A stretch of DNA of 39,799 nt, from positions 1 to 39,799 of the forward strand of contig JAAZLH010000081.1 of the NCBI GenBank assembly GCA_012799415.1, in the 5' to 3' direction. This document shows positions 32,571 to 39,799 of this stretch, one piece after another. The stretch's first letter is position 1. The number at the start of each line of letters is the position of its first letter. This DNA is from Candidatus Epulonipiscium sp. GTDB taxonomy: Bacteria; Bacillota; Clostridia; Lachnospirales; JAAYNZ01. The notes under the pieces were generated by a model. The model did not search any database, was not told where the DNA came from, and saw only the letters and a list, made by a program, of their open reading frames with translations. The translations under genes were made by a program, and so were the position numbers.

Positions 32571-33923
32571 ATGACAGAAATTTTAAAAGATAAGAGATTT
32601 TTTATACGTTTATTTACAATAGCTCTTCCTATCGCTTTTCAAAATTTAATTACATCTTCTCTTAATATGATTGACACTGTTATGATTGGAAAACTAGGAG
32701 GGGTGGAAATTGCCGCAGTAGGTGCAGCAAATCGTATATTTTTCTTAATGAGCCTAATACTTTTTGGTATGAGTAGCGGTGCATCTATATTTACTTCCCA
32801 GTATTGGGGAAAGGAAGATGTAAAGAACATCCGAAGGATTGTTGGACTGAATTTATTAGCTGGTCTAATTGCATCTTTTATATTTAGTTTAGTGGCCCTT
32901 TTTTTCCCAGAACAAATTTTACGTATTTTTTCAGAAGATCTTGCTGTTATTCAAAGTGGAAGCGCATATTTAAGGGTGGTAGCTATAAGCTATATTTTTA
33001 CAGCAATTACCTATGCTTATGTGTTTACTCTACGAAGTACAGGAGAAGTAAGGCTTCAAGTTATTATTAGTATTATATCTATTTGTATTAATGCATTTTT
33101 TAATTGGGTTCTCATTTTTGGTACCTTAGGCTTTCCAGAGATGGGAGTCAAAGGTGCGGCTTTAGCTACGGTTATTGCTAGAATAGTAGAATGTATTGTA
33201 CTTGTAATTATTGTTTATCGCAGAAATTATGCTGTTGCTGCAAGGTGGAAGGAAATGACGGATATTACTTGGGAATTTACTAAAAATTTCTTCCAAACAA
33301 TTTCTACAGTGGTTTTAAATGAATTTACATGGGCCATAGGGGTGACTATGTATTCTGTTATTTATGGCAGAATGGGTACGGATACTTTGGCTGCTATGAA
33401 TATTGCAGCTACAGTAGAACAAGTAGCGATGGTATTATTTATGGGCATGGGTAGTGCGGCGGCTGTGATGCTAGGTAATGAGATTGGTGCTTCTGAATAT
33501 GAACGGACCTATGTCTACGCCAAAAGGCTTTTAATCATAGGACCTATTTTTGCTTTGTTTATAGGTGGAATTGTTATTATATTATCTCCATATATTTTAT
33601 CGGTTTTCAATATAGACGCTGTCGTTAATGATTATGCTCAAAAGTCCTTAATAGTTTTCAGCCTTTATATGTGGGTTAAAGTATTTAATTTAATTAATGT
33701 TGTTGGAGTATTACGAAGTGGTGGAGATAGTCGTTTTACCTTTTTACTAGATATGATGGGAGTTTGGTTTATTGCAGTGCCTTTAGGTTTTTTGACAGGG
33801 CTTGTGCTAGAATGGCCTATTTACTTGGTATATGCAAGTATTTTATTTGAAGAAGTAGTAAAAATGATTGTTGGGATGCGACGAGTAAAATCTAAAAAGT
33901 GGTTAAAAACAGTGGTGGGATAA
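32571..33923 (+). CDS. MATE family efflux transporter
   Basis: A 450-residue multidrug and toxic compound extrusion-type protein with 12 membrane helices in two repeats. Seen: ALPIAFQNLITSSLNMIDTVMIGKLG, GAANRIFFLMSLILFGMSSGASIFTSQYWGK, a second-half repeat AATVEQVAMVLFMGMGSAAAVMLGNEIGA, and NVVGVLRSGGDSRFTFLLDM. Such proteins use Na+ or H+ gradients to expel organic cations; the substrate is unknown. AAAGGAGA precedes the ATG by 8 bases. The stop codon lies inside the terminator hairpin. Confidence 0.94.
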   Translation: MTEILKDKRFFIRLFTIALPIAFQNLITSSLNMIDTVMIGKLGGVEIAAVGAANRIFFLMSLILFGMSSGASIFTSQYWGKEDVKNIRRIVGLNLLAGLIASFIFSLVALFFPEQILRIFSEDLAVIQSGSAYLRVVAISYIFTAITYAYVFTLRSTGEVRLQVIISIISICINAFFNWVLIFGTLGFPEMGVKGAALATVIARIVECIVLVIIVYRRNYAVAARWKEMTDITWEFTKNFFQTISTVVLNEFTWAIGVTMYSVIYGRMGTDTLAAMNIAATVEQVAMVLFMGMGSAAAVMLGNEIGASEYERTYVYAKRLLIIGPIFALFIGGIVIILSPYILSVFNIDAVVNDYAQKSLIVFSLYMWVKVFNLINVVGVLRSGGDSRFTFLLDMMGVWFIAVPLGFLTGLVLEWPIYLVYASILFEEVVKMIVGMRRVKSKKWLKTVVG

Positions 33924-33948
33924 AACTAGTTCCACCACTGTTTTTTTA
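33905..33948 (+). terminator. Intrinsic terminator of the MATE gene
   Basis: AAAAACAGTGGTGG (33905-33918) pairs perfectly with 33932-33945 and ends in a T run. The loop contains the MATE stop codon. Confidence 0.92.
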
Positions 33949-34002
33949 TATTATTCTATTTCATACTTATTTTACTAAATTACGTTTATAGTCATGGAAG
34001 CC

Positions 34003-34821
34003 TTACTCACGCCATTTTAAGAATTTTTTTTCAATCCATACAATAGATTGATATAGTAAAGCCGCCATAATACCTAGTATTAGTATGCTCATCATAACCC
34101 AATCAAGTTTAAAAATTTGGCTGCCATAGACGATTAGGTAGCCAAGACCAGCTTTAGAAACCAAAAACTCTCCAATTATGACACCAACTAAACAGAGGCC
34201 CACGTTTACTTTCAATGCATTAATAATAGTTGGAATACTGGCAGGAAGAATGACTTTGGAAAAAATGTGTTTCTTGGTACCTCCAAATGTTTGAATCAAT
34301 TTTATTTTCTCTTCTTCCACCTCTAAAAATCCATTAAGCACCGTTAAAATGGTCACTATAATGGAAATGGATAAAGCTGTAACGATAATAGAGGACATGT
34401 TGTTTCCAATCCAGACGATGAGAATTGGTGCTAATGCTGTTTTAGGAAGGCTGTTAAGAATGACCAAGTAAGGCTCACTAACATCAGAGAGAAAGGGGCT
34501 GGACCAAAGTAAAATGGCAATCCCAGTGCCTAGTAAAGTACCTAGAGAAAACCCAATGATTGTTTCCCATAAAGTAACACCAATATGCAAAAACAAAGTA
34601 TGATTTTTAAACATCTCTTGGACGGTTTTAAGGACACGACTTGGACTACTAAAAATAAATGGGTCCACCCATTTTCGCTGTGCTGCTATTTCCCATAATA
34701 GAAAAAAGAAAATACATACAATCCATTGAGTGATCCAAATAAGACGTTTGCGTTGCTTTGTTTTTTGGATATACTGTTGATGAGCAGGGGAGTAGGCCTT
34801 TGGCTTAGACTTTTCTTTCAT
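34003..34821 (-). CDS. ABC transporter permease (SsuC/TauC/ThiX-like)
   Basis: A 272-residue inner-membrane permease with about six helices. It carries the binding-protein-dependent EAA-type loop (TFGGTKKHIFSKVILPASIPTIINALK) and ends GLGYLIVYGSQIFKLDWVMMSILILGIM, typical of the nitrate/sulfonate/taurine and thiamine-precursor importer group. The ATG at 34821 has AAGGAG about 10 bases upstream and overlaps the ATPase gene by 17 bases. No substrate-binding protein or linked metabolic gene is in the window, and no TPP or S-box riboswitch is seen upstream, so the substrate is open. Confidence 0.9.
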   Translation of the reverse strand: MKEKSKPKAYSPAHQQYIQKTKQRKRLIWITQWIVCIFFFLLWEIAAQRKWVDPFIFSSPSRVLKTVQEMFKNHTLFLHIGVTLWETIIGFSLGTLLGTGIAILLWSSPFLSDVSEPYLVILNSLPKTALAPILIVWIGNNMSSIIVTALSISIIVTILTVLNGFLEVEEEKIKLIQTFGGTKKHIFSKVILPASIPTIINALKVNVGLCLVGVIIGEFLVSKAGLGYLIVYGSQIFKLDWVMMSILILGIMAALLYQSIVWIEKKFLKWRE

Positions 34822-35581
34822 TATCGTTCAACTCCTTCCAAATAACTTGAAAATAATGTCTAAATTCAGGTGCTTCTCTAGATGTTAAGGGGGTACGATT
34901 TGCAATAGAAAAAGTTAGAGGAAGAGCCATTTTCACCGTAGCGGGTCGCTGGGTGAGTATAATGACTCGATCAGACATACTAATTGCTTCAGAAATATCA
35001 TGGGTAACCAAAATAGCTGTTTTTCCTTCATTTTTTATAATTCTACCGATTTCATCAGCTACATTAAGCCTTGTTTGATAATCAAGAGCAGAAAAAGGTT
35101 CGTCTAAAAGAAGAATCTCCGGGTTTACAGCCAAAGTTCGAATTAAAGCCACTCGTTGGCGCATTCCTCCAGAAAGCTGAGAGGGAAAATAACTTTTAAA
35201 ATCCCCTAAGCCATATTTATCTAATAAATCGTGGGCATATTTTTTATTTTCGGGGGTTAGTTTCCCTTGAATTTCTAATCCTAAATAGACATTATTTAAA
35301 ATATTTCTCCATTCAAAAAGATGATCTTTTTGTAACATGTACCCAACAGTACAAGATTGCTTTGTATCCGGGTTATTTTGTAAAGTTATTTTCCCGGAAG
35401 TGGGGGTTAATAAACCAGCAATTAAGGATAAAAGTGTAGATTTTCCGCAGCCACTTGGTCCTACTATGCTAATAAATTCCCCAGGATATACAGAAAGAGA
35501 CAAATTATCTATTGCTTTTGTTTCTTCAGATAGGGTATGATAATTCATAGAAACAGAATTTAAATCTACAATGGGTGTCAT
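34805..35581 (-). CDS. ABC transporter ATP-binding protein (SsuB/TauB/ThiZ-like)
   Basis: A 258-residue cytoplasmic ATPase that powers the permease encoded next to it. Walker A GPSGCGKSTLLSLIAG, Q-loop MLQKDHLFEW, signature LSGGMRQRVALIRTLA, Walker B LLLDEPFSALD and the switch histidine in AILVTHDISEAISMSDR are all intact. The start is ATG 35581, 6 bases after AAGGAGG; an in-frame ATG two codons earlier touches that site. It is the first gene of the pair and is transcribed away from the zinc-ribbon gene. No promoter better than a weak match is seen. Confidence 0.93.
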   Translation of the reverse strand: MTPIVDLNSVSMNYHTLSEETKAIDNLSLSVYPGEFISIVGPSGCGKSTLLSLIAGLLTPTSGKITLQNNPDTKQSCTVGYMLQKDHLFEWRNILNNVYLGLEIQGKLTPENKKYAHDLLDKYGLGDFKSYFPSQLSGGMRQRVALIRTLAVNPEILLLDEPFSALDYQTRLNVADEIGRIIKNEGKTAILVTHDISEAISMSDRVIILTQRPATVKMALPLTFSIANRTPLTSREAPEFRHYFQVIWKELNDNERKV

Positions 35582-35752
35582 AGACATCCTCCTTTCAACT
35601 CAGTATAAATTGTAATAGATTTATCAAGTAACTATACATATGGTAGTAGAGATTTAAGACCAAGCCACTGACAGCTTAGTATATAAAAATCATTTGTATT
35701 GATCTACTATAATATATTAAGAAAGGGTCCGTTATGTGAAAGGGTGGAATTT

Positions 35753-35986
35753 ATGATTTGTCCGAAATGTCAAGCAAAGCAAAAAGTAGGGGCTTGTTTT
35801 TGCCATCAATGTGGATGGGGGTTAAAGACTAATTCAGGAGGTAGCCCTAGGGAGAGCCAAGTGAAGGCAAAAAGGAAAGGGTTTTCCTTTCGATCTAATT
35901 TTATTCAGGCTTTTTTTTTAGGACTTATGATTCTTAGTATTTTTGGGATTTCCATTTTTTTAATAGCTATTCTATTTGTCAAGTAA
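35753..35986 (+). CDS. Zinc-ribbon membrane protein
   Basis: A 77-residue protein. Residues 1-23 form a zinc ribbon, CPKC..CHQC (MICPKCQAKQKVGACFCHQCG), followed by a polar basic linker (SPRESQVKAKRKGFSFRSN) and one membrane helix, FFLGLMILSIFGISIFLIAILF. This is a common Firmicutes layout with the ribbon in the cytoplasm; specific roles are unknown. The start is ATG 35753 with AAGGGTGG just upstream; the frame is open 18 codons further up without a better site. The next gene follows after 56 bases. Confidence 0.75.
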   Translation: MICPKCQAKQKVGACFCHQCGWGLKTNSGGSPRESQVKAKRKGFSFRSNFIQAFFLGLMILSIFGISIFLIAILFVK

Positions 35987-36042
35987 TAATAATTAAGCTC
36001 TTAGAAAATGGGTAAAAAAGTATATAAGGAAGGTTGGGTATC

Positions 36043-38289
36043 GTGAAAAGTAACAAACTAACCAAAATAATGATTTATCAATTGATTTTAGTTGGTTTTT
36101 TGATTTTTTTTAAAATTTATACTGCGATTACTGGTATACCAGATAGTTCTCAGAACATGAGAAATATCCAACGAATCCAAGAAAATACAAATAAAAAATC
36201 TTATGCTTTTGCAGTAGTAGGCAATATACAAAATTCGATAGACATCTTTGATGATAAAATTGCCAAAGAATTAGAAAAACAAAAAGTTGATTTTATCATT
36301 TCGGCAGGAAATGGAATTAAAAAAGGATCCGACCAGTATTATCGTTTGTTCAATAGGACAATTCAAAAACTTTCTATTCCTATGGTTGTTGGAATTGGTG
36401 AAGGAGAAGTAGCGGAAGAGGGGGTAGGTAGGTTTTATGAACATTTTGGGCCGCCCTGCTTTAGTTTTGATTTAGGGGAAAGTTATTTTATTTTTTTAGA
36501 TACGACAGGGAAAACACCCTATGAGTGGCAAACAAATTGGCTAAAAGAAGAGTTGGAAAAAAGTCTTTCTTATTCTTATCGTTTTGTTATTATGCAACAA
36601 TCTCCTATTGAAAAAGGAGAAAAATATAAAAGTGGTAAAGTAGAAAAAATAAAATATAAAATAGAAACATGGGCGGATCTTTTTGCAAAATATGAACCTT
36701 CCATTGTTTTTACCTCTCCATTTCAGCTATTTGAGGAAGAACAGATTGGACCCACTCATTATTTTATGACAGGCGGAGGTGGAGGAAAGTTAGTAGATAA
36801 AGAAGAAAAAAGTTTTTATCATTATATAAAGGTAGAAGTTGGACCTGAACAGATTCTGTGTGAGGTTGTTCCAGTATCTACATCATTTCTTGGGTGGATC
36901 CCTCAGAAAGTAAAGAATATATGGATTGTATTACAAACCACCATATATAGTTACTGGTTAGATATCTTATTCATATTAAGCTGGTTAGGGCTATTTATCA
37001 CTGTTTTATATTATGCATTTACTAAAGAAGTAGATTATTATCCTGATTTGGAGGAAGAAGACTGGATATTACCTCCTGGTTCACAGTTAAACATTGCTAT
37101 GTTCACCAACAACTACTTCCCTTTTGTAGGTGGAGTACCTATATCTATTGAGCGACTAGCGGAAGGTTTACGTCGCCAAGGGCATCGTGTTTATATTTTC
37201 GCACCTTTGTACCCAGAGCCTTATCATCAGGAACATTCAGATACTATGCGTTACAAATTGTTGCGTTATTTGAGAAGGGCAGAGTTTAATTTACCTATTA
37301 TCAATATTTTTTCTCCTAAAATTGAAAAAGATTTCAAAGAATTAAATATTGATGTAATTCATGTACATCATCCTTTCTGGATGGGAACAAAAGGCTTAAG
37401 ACTAGGTAAAAAGTATAAGATTCCGGTTATTTTGACCTATCATACTCGTTATGAAAAATATGCTCATAATGTACCAGTTATTGGGCCCATTTTCAAAAAT
37501 ATGCTACCTCACTATATGGTAAAGAGATTTGCGAAGAAATGTGATGGTGTTTTTGCACCCACTGATACAGCAAAAGAATATTTGCGGAATTTAGGAATTA
37601 ACCGCTATATTCAAGTATTATCAACAGGGATTGATTTTGATACTTACGAACAAATACCGACAGAAACCATAGAAAAAATTCATGATAAGTATAAACAGGG
37701 AGTAGAGTTTTTATTCTGTTCTGTAGCTAGATTGACTCAAGAAAAAAACTTATACTTTTTACTTGAGGGATTAGAATATTTGAAAAAAAATATGAAAACT
37801 TCCTTTCGGTGTATGGTCATTGGAGAGGGACCAGAAAAAGACTCATTATTGGCTAAGGTAAAAGAAAAGCAACTAGAAGATTGTATATTATTTATTGGAA
37901 GAGTGTCTCCAGATGAAATTTATTCTTATTATAAAGCCAGCGACTTATTTGTATTCGCATCTAAGTCAGAGACCCAAGGTATGGTTTTGTTAGAAGCTAT
38001 GGCAGGGAAATGTCCTGTTGTTGCTGTACAAGCTAGTGGAATTGATGATGTCATTATCAATGGATATAACGGATTCAAGACAAAGGAGGAAGCCCACCTT
38101 TGGGCTGAAGCAGTTCAATCTGTAATAGAGCACCCAGAACAATTGCAAAAGATGTCTGATCAAGCTTATGAATTTGCAGGTAATTATTCTATCGATGTTA
38201 TGGCCCAGAAGGCTCTGCAGGTTTACTATCGAGGAATATGTAAGTGTGAAGTGCCAGGAGAATTATCTACAAAGAAGATTGAAGCGTGA
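36043..38289 (+). CDS. Fusion of degenerate metallophosphoesterase-like domain with GT4 glycosyltransferase
   Basis: A 748-residue membrane protein. An N-terminal helix (about 8-26) is followed by a calcineurin-like phosphoesterase fold (about 50-285) in which the usual metal ligands are gone: VVGN61 for GD, SAGN90 for GD, GIGE for GNHE, QQSP for HxP, SPFQLFEE for GHxH. A second helix (about 304-327, WLDILFILSWLGLFITVLYY) leads to a cytoplasmic GT-B domain (350-735) with NYFPFVGGVPISIERLAEGL, DVIHVHHPFW, STGIDFDTY, GEGPEKDSL and SETQGMVLLEAMAGKCPVV, like diacylglycerol glucosyltransferases. Likely makes a membrane glycolipid (inference). The start is GTG 36043, 9 bases after AAGGAAGG. An acyltransferase gene follows. 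Confidence 0.85.
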   Translation: MKSNKLTKIMIYQLILVGFLIFFKIYTAITGIPDSSQNMRNIQRIQENTNKKSYAFAVVGNIQNSIDIFDDKIAKELEKQKVDFIISAGNGIKKGSDQYYRLFNRTIQKLSIPMVVGIGEGEVAEEGVGRFYEHFGPPCFSFDLGESYFIFLDTTGKTPYEWQTNWLKEELEKSLSYSYRFVIMQQSPIEKGEKYKSGKVEKIKYKIETWADLFAKYEPSIVFTSPFQLFEEEQIGPTHYFMTGGGGGKLVDKEEKSFYHYIKVEVGPEQILCEVVPVSTSFLGWIPQKVKNIWIVLQTTIYSYWLDILFILSWLGLFITVLYYAFTKEVDYYPDLEEEDWILPPGSQLNIAMFTNNYFPFVGGVPISIERLAEGLRRQGHRVYIFAPLYPEPYHQEHSDTMRYKLLRYLRRAEFNLPIINIFSPKIEKDFKELNIDVIHVHHPFWMGTKGLRLGKKYKIPVILTYHTRYEKYAHNVPVIGPIFKNMLPHYMVKRFAKKCDGVFAPTDTAKEYLRNLGINRYIQVLSTGIDFDTYEQIPTETIEKIHDKYKQGVEFLFCSVARLTQEKNLYFLLEGLEYLKKNMKTSFRCMVIGEGPEKDSLLAKVKEKQLEDCILFIGRVSPDEIYSYYKASDLFVFASKSETQGMVLLEAMAGKCPVVAVQASGIDDVIINGYNGFKTKEEAHLWAEAVQSVIEHPEQLQKMSDQAYEFAGNYSIDVMAQKALQVYYRGICKCEVPGELSTKKIEA

Positions 38290-38314
38290 TAAAAAAAGTG
38301 GGAAGGAGACAGAA

Positions 38315-38956
38315 ATGGAAGAACAACAGAGTTTTTTTCAACGATGTTTAGGTCGAATTTTCATTTGGTATTTAGAATGGGTATATAGAACAAGTAAAAT
38401 TAAATTTGAAGGAGAAAAGGATTTTTTAACTGCTGATTATAAGGAAAAGTTTATTATAGGAATTTGGCATGGTGATAGCTATTGCCTCTATCCTTGCATG
38501 AGACAAGAGGGTATTGCTGTTATTACAACGGAAAATCAGCGGGGAAATTATATTGTAGATATTTGCAACCATTTTGGCTATTATCCTATTCGAGTTCCCG
38601 ATGAATCTACAGGTGGAAATTATTTTTTAAAGATTCGGCAAGAAATTAACCAAGATCCAAAAAGGAGTTTAGCTATCACTTTAGATGGTCCTTTAGGGCC
38701 TTACCATGAACCCAAGTTGTTTTCTTTTGCCTTGGCTCTCTTTACTAAGCGTAAAGTGCTTCCAGTATCTATACGGGTAAAGCGGAAATTTCATCTTTTT
38801 TATCGATGGGATCGTTATGCGATTCCTTTGCCTTGGAACCAGATGACAATACGTATCCACGATCCCATTGAAGTAGAGAAAAAAGATATTAAAGAAGGAT
38901 TTTCTCTGTTACAGACTAAGGTAGTAGGTATCATGAATAGCTTATCAGTAAAATAG
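38315..38956 (+). CDS. DUF374 / lysophospholipid acyltransferase-like protein
   Basis: A 213-residue membrane-associated protein of the LPLAT superfamily, DUF374 type. Seen: KFIIGIWHGDSYCLYPCM (family histidine), an ENQRGNYIVDICNHFGYYPIRV segment in the place of the usual SxSxDG..RGSS, and LAITLDGPLGPYHEPKLFSFALALFTKRKVLPVSI, matching the DGPrGP block. Family members act on lipid acyl chains. Being 25 bases after a glycolipid-type glycosyltransferase fits joint membrane lipid modification (inference). The start is ATG 38315 with GGAAGGAG upstream; the frame is open 49 codons earlier, overlapping the previous gene. Confidence 0.8.
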   Translation: MEEQQSFFQRCLGRIFIWYLEWVYRTSKIKFEGEKDFLTADYKEKFIIGIWHGDSYCLYPCMRQEGIAVITTENQRGNYIVDICNHFGYYPIRVPDESTGGNYFLKIRQEINQDPKRSLAITLDGPLGPYHEPKLFSFALALFTKRKVLPVSIRVKRKFHLFYRWDRYAIPLPWNQMTIRIHDPIEVEKKDIKEGFSLLQTKVVGIMNSLSVK

Positions 38957-39017
38957 AAGAATTTATAAATAGGTTTTAATTATTAGGAGTCCGTTACACA
39001 ATAGGGGGGAATTTATT

Positions 39018-39563
39018 ATGACTTACAAGGAAATTATTGAAAAAGTAAATAAGGGTGAAATTCTTATAGGTATCGAACCTGCTTATGCAAGAAGCTTTTT
39101 TAGTAATATAAGAAAAGATAAGGAGTTGAAAACAAAGAATCTGCAAAAACATTCTTTTGTAGTTAATCTACTTCTTGCTTTTTCTTTTTATTCGTTGATT
39201 CTATTATGTGTTTTTGCTATTAGTCTTCTTAAATGGTATAGTATACTGTTTATACCAATCACAATAATGTATTTCATTTATTTCCAGTCCAGATCATCTA
39301 TGGGTAGGCAGAAGATTATTGGGCCTATAATATATCTGATAGTATGTTATTTAGAGGCTTTTAAGCATATAAATGGGCCCTTTAATGTAGTAGGATTTTT
39401 CTTGTTATTGCCATTGCCCTTCATATCGACTAGGATGATGTATTATTACTCATGCTCAGTGTTAAGGAATCTCGTTATGAAAAACGAGTTACTGTTTAAT
39501 AGACTATATCAAAGTGCAGTATTTTTAAAGTATGAAAGAGATGATAAATTATTAGGTGAATGA
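39018..39563 (+). CDS. Membrane protein of unknown function
   Basis: A 181-residue protein. Residues 1-45 are polar (MTYKEIIEKVNKGEILIGIE, with several Lys). Then follow about four hydrophobic segments: VVNLLLAFSFYSLILLCVFAISLL, SILFIPITIMYFIYF, IIGPIIYLIVCYLEAF and VVGFFLLLPLPFIS, ending in a short polar tail. No family motif is recognised. AGGGGGGA lies 6 bases before the ATG. It is followed by the large terminator hairpin. Confidence 0.7.
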   Translation: MTYKEIIEKVNKGEILIGIEPAYARSFFSNIRKDKELKTKNLQKHSFVVNLLLAFSFYSLILLCVFAISLLKWYSILFIPITIMYFIYFQSRSSMGRQKIIGPIIYLIVCYLEAFKHINGPFNVVGFFLLLPLPFISTRMMYYYSCSVLRNLVMKNELLFNRLYQSAVFLKYERDDKLLGE

Positions 39564-39576
39564 AAAAATTCTTAGT

Positions 39577-39645
39577 AAAACACTAGGTATATAAAAAGGA
39601 CTACAGATTTTTTGTTGTAGTCCTTTTTTATATACCTAGTGTTTT
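39577..39645. terminator. Long inverted repeat, bidirectional terminator
   Basis: A 29-base arm (39577-39605) pairs with 39616-39645 with a single extra T; the loop is 10 bases. The inner part, AAAAAGGACTACA / TGTAGTCCTTTTTT, alone is a good terminator on both strands. The outer part reaches into the stop codon of the Clp gene. Confidence 0.9.
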
Positions 39646-39799
39646 ATACCGCGAAAAGAAATTTTTCCTTCTTCTAAAGTAATAAAAACTTCGCATCCTT
39701 CTGGGTATTCTTGACGCAGGAAGCCTTCAGCAATTTCATCTTCAATATACTTTTGAATAACGCGGCGCAGTGGGCGTGCTCCATAGCGAGGATCATATC
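39636..39799 (-). CDS. clpC: Clp ATPase, C-terminal end (probably ClpC), partial
   Basis: Only the last 53 residues are inside the window: YDPRYGARPLRRVIQKYIED, then EIAEGFLRQEYPEG and a short beta tail GKISFRGIKH. YGARPLRR..I(Q)..(I/V)ED is the C-terminal D2 small-domain signature of HSP100 ATPases. IQKYIED resembles ClpC more than ClpB, but the partial sequence does not rule out ClpE or ClpB. ClpC feeds proteins to ClpP. The gene is convergent with the membrane protein and shares its terminator. Confidence 0.85.
   Translation of the reverse strand, partial: YDPRYGARPLRRVIQKYIEDEIAEGFLRQEYPEGCEVFITLEEGKISFRGIKH

Noticed and set aside
35582..35752. TPP, S-box or other riboswitch ahead of the ABC importer
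   Set aside because: No CTGAGA/ACCTGA or other known core is seen on the minus strand, so the substrate stays unassigned.
1..39799. CRISPR arrays, tRNA, rRNA and intact insertion sequences
   Set aside because: No regularly spaced repeats, no tRNA-like cloverleaf with CCA or TTCGA arm, no rRNA and no transposase were recognised when reading both strands.

Overview
The window is AT-rich DNA from a low-GC Gram-positive anaerobe, most likely a spore-forming member of the Clostridia. The grounds are a leucine T-box leader, a Rex regulator beside an ABC-F gene (as in Bacillus ydiF/rex), the block acpS / LolA-like lipoprotein / alr / EndoAI-EndoA (as in Bacillus ydcB-ydcC-alr-ndoAI-ndoA), SLH surface domains, strong AGGAGG ribosome sites with frequent GTG/TTG starts, and a Re-type citrate synthase, an enzyme of strict anaerobes. 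Species cannot be named from this alone.

Layout. 1-4222 (minus): aromatic amino acid operon hisC-aroF-tyrA-aroA, with aroA cut by the left edge. 4474-9358: an EF-G-like GTPase, then leuS behind a complete leucine T-box. 9526-11188: a CBS-domain protein, a membrane-anchored protein of unknown function and a small basic protein. 11292-15265: a poorly characterised block with two helical proteins, a cytoplasmic subtilisin-like protease translationally coupled to an unknown partner, and four very small hydrophobic proteins on the opposite strand. Three of the four are clear paralogues, and two of these are too short to be found by usual length cut-offs. 15377-15520 holds a dense cluster of DnaA boxes beside an AT-rich stretch, with no dnaA or dnaN in sight.

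16025-20540: Re-citrate synthase, aconitase and isocitrate dehydrogenase form an operon that converts oxaloacetate and acetyl-CoA to 2-oxoglutarate, presumably for glutamate synthesis. 20621-24657: an ABC-F protein, divergent from rex, and a DUF445 membrane protein. 24741-26459: an exported SLH protein with a zinc-peptidase motif. 26583-30704: a coiled-coil protein, acpS, a CBS protein, a YdcC/LolA-like lipoprotein, alr, and a MazEF-type module whose antitoxin is unusually short. 30917-35581: a four-helix holin-like protein, AEC and MATE transporters, and an ABC importer pair without its binding protein. 35753-38956: a zinc-ribbon protein, an unusual fusion of a degenerate phosphoesterase with a GT4 glycosyltransferase, and a DUF374 acyltransferase; the last two suggest envelope glycolipid work. 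The right edge has a membrane protein and the C-terminus of a Clp ATPase on the minus strand.

The items most worth follow-up are the small two-helix hydrophobic protein family around the subtilase, the DnaA-box cluster away from dnaA, the phosphoesterase-like domain that has lost all of its metal ligands, and the antitoxin lacking a recognisable complete ribbon-helix-helix domain. All calls come from reading the sequence; no database search was run.
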